Shown: piece by piece, positions 29,923 to 38,895 of the stretch
Layout: each line of letters opens with the position of its first letter
Numbering within the stretch: position 1 is the first letter of the stretch
Assembly (NCBI RefSeq): GCF_022602565.1
Contig: NZ_JALBCV010000012.1
Location: 20,092-84,091 of the forward strand
Length of the DNA: 64,000 bases
Reading direction: 5' to 3'
Origin: Rosenbergiella metrosideri
GTDB taxonomy: Bacteria; Pseudomonadota; Gammaproteobacteria; Enterobacterales; Enterobacteriaceae
Position numbers and translations under genes: made by a program
The notes under the pieces: generated by a model
Database searches by the model: none
What the model saw: the letters and a program-made list of their open reading frames with translations, nothing else
What the model was told of the DNA's origin: nothing

Positions 29923-30066
29923 TTAAGTTACGCCCCCATCCGCCGCTGCCTCGAGACCCAGTAATTCACCGATCCCTTTCTCCACAGCTCTATTTCGACA
30001 TATAGCGACCTCAGTACATGTTTTGAAGCTGAGTTATGTCACGGTTGATAGATAGTTATTCTCAAC
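29923..30066 (-). pseudogene. Decayed CdiA-CT (VENN) module remnant
   Basis: Read on the minus strand from 30066, the frame gives VENNYLSTVT, a stop, LSFKTCTEVAICRNRAVEKG and then IGELLGLEAAADGGVT, ending in TAA. It begins with the VENN signature and is plainly related base by base to the start of the neighbouring orphan module at 30085-30603, which reads VENNNLS and CAEVATCRNMVVDKGLG at the same places. The internal stop and the lack of a start make it a fossil. Confidence 0.75.
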
Positions 30067-30084
30067 TACACTGGTAGTGATTGG

Positions 30085-30603
30085 TCACAAATCATCCTCC
30101 AAAGCTGCATTCACGACTCCTGATGCTTTAAACAACCATTTCAGGGCTCCGGACATAAAAGGTGAGTCTAATGGCGTCACTTCTACTAAAAAATGAGTGT
30201 TATCCAATGGCGGCTCTAAAATAATAGCATTCCACCAAAACCACATTCTTTCGGTCGGCTCTAACCATGATAGCCAACCTGATAGAGTCCAGCGTTCGTC
30301 TTGTGCTGCATCCTTAAGCTTTTCTTCATCTGATGCGACAGCCAAGCCTTTACCAATCTCACTGGCATACTGATTTATGACAGCATTATCTTTTGCGGTT
30401 TCCTGCCGCACAAGATCAGCGACATCCAAGTCAATCCCTTGTAAATAACCGTTTTGCAGGAAATAGTTATAAGCTTTATTGGCGACATCACGACCAAATG
30501 CACCGAGCCCTTTGTCCACGACCATGTTTCGACATGTGGCGACTTCAGCACATGCTGTAACACCCAGTCGTGCCACGGCGGATAAATTATTATTCTCAAC
30601 CAT
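30085..30603 (-). CDS. Orphan CdiA-CT fragment beginning at VENN
   Basis: The frame opens with ATG placed directly before GTTGAGAATAAT, so the product starts M-VENN-NLS. It has 172 aa. Residues 2-100 look like a pretoxin region of a contact-dependent inhibition protein (VENN, then C18 and C24, and helical sequence). The last 70 residues, with WLSWLEPTERMWFWWNAII and PFMSGALKWLFKASG, look unlike a nuclease and could be an immunity-like or unrelated domain fused by deletion. No signal peptide or TPS domain is present, so alone it cannot be exported. It could be a toxin cassette kept for recombination into cdiA. Confidence 0.6.
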   Translation of the reverse strand: MVENNNLSAVARLGVTACAEVATCRNMVVDKGLGAFGRDVANKAYNYFLQNGYLQGIDLDVADLVRQETAKDNAVINQYASEIGKGLAVASDEEKLKDAAQDERWTLSGWLSWLEPTERMWFWWNAIILEPPLDNTHFLVEVTPLDSPFMSGALKWLFKASGVVNAALEDDL

Positions 30604-30633
30604 AATTCCGGCGCGAAGGCCGGGATTGTTATG

Positions 30634-30888
30634 CTATCTGCTTCGCTTTTTCCTATAGTGCTGGTAATAGATCCACCAACAGCCTATTGCTATCAACGAT
30701 CCGGAGAAAGATGCAGCTATGGTATATTTCCATATATCCGCCCAAACTAGCTCAAATGGAATTTGATACATTAGTAGGATATATACTCTTATAAGAACAT
30801 ATGAAAATAGAAAAACCATTATCATTGCTATGTTACATGTAATAAATAAGTAGAGAAAAATAATGAACCAAGATTCTTTTTTCATCAT
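30634..30888 (-). CDS. cdiI: Small membrane protein, candidate CdiI immunity protein
   Basis: An 84-aa protein with two long hydrophobic segments (about residues 7-40 and 51-73) and a basic end YYQHYRKKRSR. Its ATG overlaps the cdiA stop by one base (TAATG), the tightest possible coupling to the toxin gene. Small multi-helix inner-membrane proteins are known as immunity partners of membrane-acting CdiA toxins. Identification as immunity is inferred from position, size and topology; there is no sequence motif to confirm it. Confidence 0.6.
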   Translation of the reverse strand: MMKKESWFIIFLYLFITCNIAMIMVFLFSYVLIRVYILLMYQIPFELVWADIWKYTIAASFSGSLIAIGCWWIYYQHYRKKRSR

Positions 30889-33800
30889 TACTTCTTCCCA
30901 TTACTATTTACGGTCTTACCAAGCTGATCATTGAAGATTTCTGTAGCTGCACTGCCTGATGTATTACCCGCCATACCCGGCACTGGACTAACTGGCATAG
31001 GCTTCGATATCCCCATGCCAATATCAACCCATTCATAACTCCTCCATCTAGGATTCAATACCTTATCAAGCTGACCCTGAACCACTTTACCAACACCATA
31101 ACCTAGCCCCGAAGCCACTCCACTGATTACACCACCTTTTAGTGGATCATCACCTTTAAGATAACTGGAAGTAGCGCCACTAACAGCATTTACACCCATT
31201 GTCCCCCACAGCCCTGTTCCTACTGTCGCGACTCCGGTCCAGTAGCCCAGAATCACATCATTCGGGCTCACTTCACCGTTAATCAGATAACCTACGCCAG
31301 CATTAGCACCTGCACCTATCAGGCTGGTCGCCGCCGCCGCCGCGGGCAATAACGGCCAGGTCATCGCAGTCCCCATTGCCGCCACTGCTGCTTCACAGGA
31401 TATAGGCGTCCCGCCGCTACAGGCCTCCTTGATAGCTGCTTTTGTTCCCTCTTCGTAATTCGCAACAGTGCCGGGTTTTTGCTTATTAGCTGCCGCAAGC
31501 ACACTCCCCAGCGCATTATTCTCAACCGTCACCTTCCCTGCCTGCATCCCTGCTAACGTACTCTCCGTATCGCCCCCGACTAAGCCTGCCGCCAAACCGG
31601 CGGCAAGGGTGGCTAGGGCGCTCACCGTCTGCTTCTGATCCTCGTCAAGCTGATTAGCCTCTAGGCCATAAACTTGGCTGGCGATAATCCCCACGAGCTC
31701 TGCACTGGTGGCCCCGGCCGCCATGGCTAAAGGATCCTTACCCTGGGCCGCGGCCAGCGCCGCGTTCACCGTCGCATGGGCTAATTGCTTACCAAAGGTA
31801 TCGAGTTCACTGTGGCCAATAACGTTCGCAATATAGGGTGCGGCGCCGCCCGCTAACACGGTGCCAATATCTCCACCAGCAAGGCCCTGCACCGCCGCGG
31901 TCGCCGCTTGGATAGCTCGCTGAACGCTGCCGCCGACACCGAGGCCCGAGTCGTTTATCGCCTGCTGATAAAATTGCTGATAGACGGACTCTACCCATTT
32001 ACGCTCATCGAGTTGTTGATCGGGATGCTGCTCAAGCCACTGCGCTTTGATCTCTTCCTGCTGCGCGGGGGTGAGCTGGGCAATTTTCTCTTTCGCCGTT
32101 TTTGCTGCCGACAGTTTGCCCTGCGTCTCGGCGATATTCGCCGCTTGTGCACCAATACTGCTAATCAATTGCGCTTCGCGTAGGCGGTTTTGCTCCTTTT
32201 CCTTGTCGAATATCGGGCTAAGTGTCTGGTGAGCATGTTCAACATCGCGACTTAACGAGGATAAAGAGTGTGATTGCTCAGTCAAGTCACGTACCACAAG
32301 CGTTCCTTGGCTTATCGCTGAATGGGTGACCGACTCAGCACTCCCGGAGCCCTGTGCCCCTGACAGTAAAGAGGTCGCGGCGTCCTTAATTAATTGCCCT
32401 ACTGGGTCGCCCCCCGAACTCATGCCGACACTTTGGTGCTCAACCTTATACTGCGCATGATTACGAATATCCGTAAACCCAAGTGTGCCGGTATCTAGAC
32501 GATTATTCTGTGCGGCGGCGGTCGAGCCGATGACCGCCCCCTGTAGTTGGGTATGATGACCGACCTCAATCTTAAACCCGCCCTGCCCGGCAAAAATCCC
32601 TGTTTGCTCCTGTACCGAGGCGTAAGTATTGTCGATTTTATCGCGCGAGAGGTTGAGCGAGAAAGCACCACCGCCCATACTTGCACTCCCCCCTACGCTG
32701 GCACCGTTCTGCATCAAGGCGTAATCATCGGTATCTTGCTCGCTGGTCAGGGTAAGGTCACGCCCTACCGTCATCTCAACCGTCTTACCACTTGCCTGCG
32801 CGCCGGTGAGATGAGCATCTCGGCCACTGACGATACTTAGCGTTTCCCCGGCATTCAGGGTCGTTTCGCTATGGGAGAGGGTATTCCCCTTTTCGTGGCC
32901 CTTCGCCGTATTAAGGCTGGCACTGACAGAAATTCCATCAGCTCCACTGCCAAAGTTAAACCCAATACCCAAAGAGCCGCCCTGACTGCTATGTTTTCCG
33001 CTGACTTGCTGGCGATCTGCCACCGACTCTAGCAGCACATCGTTTGTCGCCTTGAGGCTGATATTCTGCCCCGCTTGGACGCGGCTGCCTACCATGCGGA
33101 TGTCGCCGTCATCGGCGGTAATAGTAAGATTATTACCGGCTGTCAGTTGACTGGCTTGATGTTGCTGCGTTGCATGAGTCTGGGTTGAGGTCGATGATTG
33201 GCTTCCCCAGGAGAGGTTAATCCCCGCCATGGTTCCCGCGGGCTCCGAACTCAATCCGTTAGCCTGTACCGCTTGGTAAGCTTGGACCCCGGTCAAGGCC
33301 GACTGTACGCCTTTTAAGGCCGCTAAACGCCCAGAGTCCTCCTCGCCTACGGAGGTCGCTTGGCTAATGGCTTGATTGACTAACGCCCCGACGCTACCGG
33401 AGAGCGCCAAGGTGAAGCCACTGCTTTTTTGCTCAGAAAAGTGGCTCTGGCTGCTATGCTGTTCGCTGGCCGAGATTGTCACCTCTTTGGCAGCTAAATG
33501 GATATCGCGTTTTGCCAACAGTTCGGCGCCGGTCAGGGTCAGCCCCGATCCCGCCGTCATCGTCACGCTGCCTTCGCTGCTGCCCACTAAGCTGCCAAGA
33601 TGGCTTACCGAACGACCTTCATCCGTTAAGCGTTGGGTCTGTTGACCATAACTGAACCCAATTCCACCGGTGCCCGATAGACCCTTACGTTTTTGTTCGT
33701 AACGATGGACCTCTTGGCGACTGTTCTCTGCTTGGGTCAAGCTCAGGGCATTACCGGCTTGTACAACCACCTGCTGCGCCCCAATGGCGCGACTGCCGAC

Positions 33801-36800
33801 TAAGCTCAGATCATGTCCCGCCTGCAGGTGGACCTGCTCTCCTTCCACTACACTGCTTAATGCCTGTATCGTCGAGACGCTATCATGGCGCGTCTGCGTT
33901 TTACTGGATAACCACCCGGCGCTACGTTGCTGACTATTCTCTGTCACCGACTGTTGCGACTGACCACTTTTCAGCGTGAGATCACGCCCCGCCGTCAGAC
34001 TTAGGGTATCCCCCGCACTCACCTTTGCCGCCTGCAGGCTGATATCGCGTCCCGCGAGTAAGGTTATCTGTCCCTTCCCCTCAATATGGCTACCCAACGC
34101 GCTCGTCTCGGTAACACGTCGATCGTTGCCTTTCCCCCAGTCTAACGACTCATGGCTTGCGGTGGTCACAGTGGTCAGTTGCAGATCATTACCTGCCGAT
34201 AACTGCGTATGGCTACCTTGCCCCTTATTTTCGACCAAACTGCCTGCCAGCAGGAGGTCGTTCTGGGCGTGTAAGGTTAAGCTTCCGCCGTCGTTTTGCA
34301 CAAAAATGGAGGCAGGACGGTCACGCCAGCGATTCTCCCCCTCTTCCGCCATCACCGTTTGACTGGTGATATTCCGTCCTGCTAACAGCGAGAGACTCTG
34401 CTCGGCTTGCAGTCGCCCTCCCAGCTGAGTGATATCGCGCATTGCCGTCAATGCCACCTCACGACCAAGGAGATCGCCGAGATGAGTAATATTTTCAGCC
34501 TTGATCTGCACTGATTCGCGGCCAACCAAAGTGCCACTATTCACCAGATCGCCCGTGAGCTGTAATTGCGTCTGCCGAGCAGAGAGCAACCCACCTTGGC
34601 GAGTGACATCGCCGCTTTGGACCTGTGCGTAGACTTGAGGCACTAACACCTTATGCCGGGAGCCATCGGCGAGAGTGACCTCTTGCTGAACCAGCCACAC
34701 CATATCGCTGGTCAGTTGCGCTATCTGCTCAGCGGTTAAGGCAATCCCCGGGGTGAGGTGAAAGCGTTGAGCAAAGGCGATCCCGGCATCCAGTAACGCT
34801 CTGTATTGCTGCTCATCGTTATCAAATCCTTGTAAAAAACGGCTTCCGGTTAAGGCTGTTATCTGTTCACGTACCAAGGCTTGCTCATAAAAACCATCGC
34901 CCAACCGCTTAGTCAGTCGTCCCTCCGTCCACGAGAGTTGATCGAATATCCGGTCACTGCTGAGAAACTGTGCTAACTGAGTAAAGCGGGGGTCGGTTTC
35001 GATTAAGAACGGTACATCAGTCGCTGGCCGTAGCTGATAGAGGGCATTATCCGGTATCGCTACGTTCGCTGGCACAAACTGAATCACCTTTCCTGTTTCG
35101 CTTACGACGCGGTTAATCGCCTGATGGGCATCAGGCTGTTGCAGGCTATTGCTATCGAGGGCGCTTGCGGCCGCCACCTCGGTGGTCACCACCTGCGAGG
35201 TTCGTCCCGTCATTGTCTGTCCAGTGCCATGCCCGCTGCGGTATTCTTGCCAACGCAGCTGCTGAAAATCGATCGTCGTTGTGGTGGGCTGAGGGACGTA
35301 ACCGCTCGTGCGCTTGCCTTGACTGGTGACGGTGCCGCCGATAGGTCTATCCTTTTTCTCCGCATACCACCGGGTGACCGTGCCAATATCGGTGGTGATC
35401 CGCTCACCCCAGGTCACGAGATTGTTAAGCGAACCGATAACTCCCAGTAATTTTCCGCCCGCGACCACGATACTGTCTTGGTTGGTCACCTGTTGACTGT
35501 TGAGCGTTAAATCCCCCCCTGCAATGATTTTTCCGGGGTCGCTTTTTACAATCTGTGTTTCCAGTACAGTACGCTGATAGCGATACTCGTAAAAATCCTC
35601 ACCCTGTGTGCCGTCCGGCATTTTTGCCGTATGGACTCCGTACTTATTTTTATAGCGGGTATCCACCTCCTGCCAATCATAGCGCTGTATCGAGCCGCTG
35701 AGTGCCGCCTCATGGTGTGTCGTATTTTCTACCTCGACTAAGGCCGTGGTTAAGGTCTCGTTATGATTAGTAATAAGCTGGCTATTGAGTGTCATTGCCC
35801 CTAATGCCTCGAGGGTGGCACTGGTGTTATGTAATTCTGCGGCTTGGCCTTGTGCACGTCGTTGTGCATCGAGTGTAGCCCCGACCACTAACTCTCCGAC
35901 GCTAAAAATAATACTGTTTGCCAGATTATTTAGGCTAGGTGTGGCGATTGACAGGTGCTGACGGGCCGCAGTAATCGGTGATAGGCCAGCCTCTTGCCGC
36001 TGGGTAAAGGCCTGAGTCTCTATCGCCAAATGATCACCATAGAGTCGCCCTCCCGCGAGATTATCGAGCTGTCCCGCGTGGATAAGTGTCTCCCCGCCAT
36101 CAATCAGCCCCTGATTAAGCAGGGTATTTTGTACCTGAAGAGTGGTTTGACTGGCGTTGATCTCACCGTTGTGCTGGTTGGTCAGCGTAGGCAGGCGTAG
36201 GGTCATCAAGCCGCCCGCGCTCAATAGCCCTTGGTTATCGAGACCTTGTTTAAACGATGCAGTAATGTCCCCCTTCGCGAGTATCCGCCCACGATGGAGA
36301 AAGCGCTTATCGAAGCTAAGCTGCATTGCATGGTGAGAGAGCAGCTCGCCCACCCCGCTGAGCGCCGCAGCGTGGATCGCTAAATACTGGTCAGCGACTA
36401 AAGTTCCCCCCTGGTTATCGACTATCGTGTCTGACGTCCCCTGTACCAACAGCTGCTGCCCAGCACTGAGCAGTCCCGAGGGGTTAATCAGGTCTTTATC
36501 GATCCTCAGGACTAAGTCGCCTTGACTACGTACTGTGCCCCCCGAATTATCAAGACTCTGGCTATGCAGCGTAACCGACTCTCCTTCAATGCCCTGTTGA
36601 CCAGGCTTCTCGCCACGATTAGTCAGAGCTGCCGCCGTCAGCGTCATCGCTTGGCCGCTGCGCAGCCATCCCTGACTGTTGTCGAGCTGTCCCGTAACAC
36701 TTAGCTGTGCATCGCCAAAGGCTTGGATCGATCCTTGGTGGTTGGTCAATTGCCCAGCGTCGAGTTGCAGGCGGTTACCCGCTGCTAACTGCCCCGCGGT

Positions 36801-38885
36801 ATTATCGAACTCTTGACCTGTGGTCTGTAAGGTAACATCGGCTTTACCGGCAATGCGCCCGTGTAAATTGATGAGTGCGCCACTCTCGAGCGCTATCCCC
36901 TTACCCGCAAGCAGTTCACCTTGCGTATTATCGAGTCGAGAGCCCTGCGTAGTCAGGATGAGAGTTTGATCTGCCTGGATCAGGCCCTGGGTATTGCTGA
37001 TGCTGGTCGTTTTGACTGTAAGATCTGCGCCACTGAGCAGCGTGCCAGCCTGATTAGTCAAGGCCGCCGTGGTGAGCTGTGCCGCGTCGCGTGAAGCGAT
37101 TAGCCCTTGCTGATTATCCAATGCGTCGCCACTCAGCGTTAACCTGCCTTGGCTGATAATGCCACCACTTTTCAACGTCTCTCTGTTGGTGATTCTGCCC
37201 TGTTTGGCGGTAATCGCCAGCGACTCGCCCGCTTGAATCAATCCGCGATCGTTATCCAGTCCTTGGCTCGTCAATGCTAACTGTTTACTGGCGCTGATTA
37301 CCCCCTGTTGATTATTAAGGGGCGATGAAGCGGTATTGATCGCAATCTCCGCAGCGCTGATCTGCCCTTGCTGATTGTTAAATTGTGAGCCCGTCAGCGT
37401 TAAGCGCTGGCTCTGCGTAATAAGGCGGCCTTGATGATTATCCATCCCTTCTTGCAGGGAGAGCGTTAAGGCTTGCTCGCCGCGATGCTGCAGGGTGCCA
37501 GCACGATTAGAGAGACCTGTTGCGTTAATAGAGAGTGTTTCCGCACTCAGATGCCCCGCATCGTTATTAAGCTGTTGCGCACTATCGACCTTAATGTGTT
37601 GCGCCACGACGACGGCTTTTCGGGTATCGATATTCCCCTGACTGGCCATCAACTCGACGCGGTTGGCATGGGTCTGACTGCTATCGGCGGTAATCTGTGA
37701 TGCCTTAACGACCACGCTCTCTTTGGCCCGGTTATCCCCGCTGAGCGTTATCGCGCCGTCGCTAGACAGCAATAGACTACCGGTTTGGCTCGCTTGCCCG
37801 TCTCGCGTAATCCCTGCGGCGAGGGAGCCATCGCTCGATAATTTCCCTGCGGAAGTGATCTGAATATGCTGGCTCGCTTGCAGGTGCCCCCGGTGAGTGA
37901 GCGTGCCTTGGGAGCTGATCACGACGTCCCCCGCAGCTGCACCTATCGTCCCAGCATTATGGACGCCGACACCCGCCTCAGTCCCCCGTAACATAATTTT
38001 ATTGGCATACATGCCGCCCAGCTGAGAGACATCTATCGCGAACTGAGGACGCTCACTCACCTCCCCAGTCTGCACCCTAACCTCGCCATTGCGGGCATCG
38101 ATCGTGTTCAGCCCGGTGGTGATCGATAGGGCTTTAGCCTGCAACGCGGCATTAATTTTTACGGCTCGGGCCAGTAGTTCCGTGCTGTCTTGGCGGGTAC
38201 TGTCCATTCCCTTGCCCTCGATGCGGATCATCCCCTGTTGCACTCTATAATGACTGACTTGGCCATCGGTTAAATGGGTTTGCCCGGTGGTCAAGGTAGT
38301 GCGATTGGCATTAATAAAGCCGCAACCATCACAGCTGATCCCGGCGGGGTTAGCAATAATGATATCGGCTTGACGGCCAGCGACCTCTAGCATGCCATTG
38401 AGTAAGGAGGGATCACGGCTATTCACCTCATTGAGAATGACTTTCGCTTCCCCTTTAGCCAGCCAAGGATTGGCGGCCACCTGCCCGGCGAGCTGAGTCT
38501 GGCTAGTGGTACGGCCATTATTCAAAATCGCTCCCCGCTGCTCGATATCAAACTGCGTATACTTATTGTGTGAAACCCCTGCAGCACTCGGGGCTTGAAT
38601 ATTGATCTGCTCGATACCATTTGCCGTCTGCAAGAGGGTGGGCTGCTGGTGTCCAGAGGCCTGCGAGTCGGCGATCACTTTTGCCTGAACAGGAAAACTG
38701 ATACAGCCTATGGCCAACAATCCCCCTAGGCAGAGTCGAGTCAGGCGAAACGCCCGCGAAGAGGCGGTGCGACTGTCGGGGGCACAAGGTGCAGTCAGGG
38801 CATAAGCCGATACGGTAATATCGGCGACCACCATCGCCATGCCCCGAGCGGGGTTGTACACAATACGGTAGCGATTTTTATTCAT
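30888..38885 (-). CDS. cdiA: CdiA/FhaB-type filamentous haemagglutinin with VENN C-terminal domain
   Basis: A 2665-aa two-partner-secretion exoprotein. An extended signal peptide (ESPR, residues 1-68, ending FPVQA) leads to a TPS domain with NPAGISCDGCGF at 179-190. Hundreds of haemagglutinin repeats follow, rich in LDNQ and LTLTA units. A pretoxin boundary VENN lies at 2454-2457. The final 212 residues carry Gly/Ala-rich hydrophobic stretches such as WPLLPAAAAATSLIGAGANA and TGVATVGTGLWGTMGVNAV, then PRWRSYEWVDIGMGISKPMP. They look membrane-active rather than nuclease-like, which is inference. cdiB lies 10 bp upstream and the candidate immunity gene overlaps the stop. Confidence 0.9.
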   Translation of the reverse strand: MNKNRYRIVYNPARGMAMVVADITVSAYALTAPCAPDSRTASSRAFRLTRLCLGGLLAIGCISFPVQAKVIADSQASGHQQPTLLQTANGIEQINIQAPSAAGVSHNKYTQFDIEQRGAILNNGRTTSQTQLAGQVAANPWLAKGEAKVILNEVNSRDPSLLNGMLEVAGRQADIIIANPAGISCDGCGFINANRTTLTTGQTHLTDGQVSHYRVQQGMIRIEGKGMDSTRQDSTELLARAVKINAALQAKALSITTGLNTIDARNGEVRVQTGEVSERPQFAIDVSQLGGMYANKIMLRGTEAGVGVHNAGTIGAAAGDVVISSQGTLTHRGHLQASQHIQITSAGKLSSDGSLAAGITRDGQASQTGSLLLSSDGAITLSGDNRAKESVVVKASQITADSSQTHANRVELMASQGNIDTRKAVVVAQHIKVDSAQQLNNDAGHLSAETLSINATGLSNRAGTLQHRGEQALTLSLQEGMDNHQGRLITQSQRLTLTGSQFNNQQGQISAAEIAINTASSPLNNQQGVISASKQLALTSQGLDNDRGLIQAGESLAITAKQGRITNRETLKSGGIISQGRLTLSGDALDNQQGLIASRDAAQLTTAALTNQAGTLLSGADLTVKTTSISNTQGLIQADQTLILTTQGSRLDNTQGELLAGKGIALESGALINLHGRIAGKADVTLQTTGQEFDNTAGQLAAGNRLQLDAGQLTNHQGSIQAFGDAQLSVTGQLDNSQGWLRSGQAMTLTAAALTNRGEKPGQQGIEGESVTLHSQSLDNSGGTVRSQGDLVLRIDKDLINPSGLLSAGQQLLVQGTSDTIVDNQGGTLVADQYLAIHAAALSGVGELLSHHAMQLSFDKRFLHRGRILAKGDITASFKQGLDNQGLLSAGGLMTLRLPTLTNQHNGEINASQTTLQVQNTLLNQGLIDGGETLIHAGQLDNLAGGRLYGDHLAIETQAFTQRQEAGLSPITAARQHLSIATPSLNNLANSIIFSVGELVVGATLDAQRRAQGQAAELHNTSATLEALGAMTLNSQLITNHNETLTTALVEVENTTHHEAALSGSIQRYDWQEVDTRYKNKYGVHTAKMPDGTQGEDFYEYRYQRTVLETQIVKSDPGKIIAGGDLTLNSQQVTNQDSIVVAGGKLLGVIGSLNNLVTWGERITTDIGTVTRWYAEKKDRPIGGTVTSQGKRTSGYVPQPTTTTIDFQQLRWQEYRSGHGTGQTMTGRTSQVVTTEVAAASALDSNSLQQPDAHQAINRVVSETGKVIQFVPANVAIPDNALYQLRPATDVPFLIETDPRFTQLAQFLSSDRIFDQLSWTEGRLTKRLGDGFYEQALVREQITALTGSRFLQGFDNDEQQYRALLDAGIAFAQRFHLTPGIALTAEQIAQLTSDMVWLVQQEVTLADGSRHKVLVPQVYAQVQSGDVTRQGGLLSARQTQLQLTGDLVNSGTLVGRESVQIKAENITHLGDLLGREVALTAMRDITQLGGRLQAEQSLSLLAGRNITSQTVMAEEGENRWRDRPASIFVQNDGGSLTLHAQNDLLLAGSLVENKGQGSHTQLSAGNDLQLTTVTTASHESLDWGKGNDRRVTETSALGSHIEGKGQITLLAGRDISLQAAKVSAGDTLSLTAGRDLTLKSGQSQQSVTENSQQRSAGWLSSKTQTRHDSVSTIQALSSVVEGEQVHLQAGHDLSLVGSRAIGAQQVVVQAGNALSLTQAENSRQEVHRYEQKRKGLSGTGGIGFSYGQQTQRLTDEGRSVSHLGSLVGSSEGSVTMTAGSGLTLTGAELLAKRDIHLAAKEVTISASEQHSSQSHFSEQKSSGFTLALSGSVGALVNQAISQATSVGEEDSGRLAALKGVQSALTGVQAYQAVQANGLSSEPAGTMAGINLSWGSQSSTSTQTHATQQHQASQLTAGNNLTITADDGDIRMVGSRVQAGQNISLKATNDVLLESVADRQQVSGKHSSQGGSLGIGFNFGSGADGISVSASLNTAKGHEKGNTLSHSETTLNAGETLSIVSGRDAHLTGAQASGKTVEMTVGRDLTLTSEQDTDDYALMQNGASVGGSASMGGGAFSLNLSRDKIDNTYASVQEQTGIFAGQGGFKIEVGHHTQLQGAVIGSTAAAQNNRLDTGTLGFTDIRNHAQYKVEHQSVGMSSGGDPVGQLIKDAATSLLSGAQGSGSAESVTHSAISQGTLVVRDLTEQSHSLSSLSRDVEHAHQTLSPIFDKEKEQNRLREAQLISSIGAQAANIAETQGKLSAAKTAKEKIAQLTPAQQEEIKAQWLEQHPDQQLDERKWVESVYQQFYQQAINDSGLGVGGSVQRAIQAATAAVQGLAGGDIGTVLAGGAAPYIANVIGHSELDTFGKQLAHATVNAALAAAQGKDPLAMAAGATSAELVGIIASQVYGLEANQLDEDQKQTVSALATLAAGLAAGLVGGDTESTLAGMQAGKVTVENNALGSVLAAANKQKPGTVANYEEGTKAAIKEACSGGTPISCEAAVAAMGTAMTWPLLPAAAAATSLIGAGANAGVGYLINGEVSPNDVILGYWTGVATVGTGLWGTMGVNAVSGATSSYLKGDDPLKGGVISGVASGLGYGVGKVVQGQLDKVLNPRWRSYEWVDIGMGISKPMPVSPVPGMAGNTSGSAATEIFNDQLGKTVNSNGKK

Positions 38886-38895
38886 CCTTGAATCC

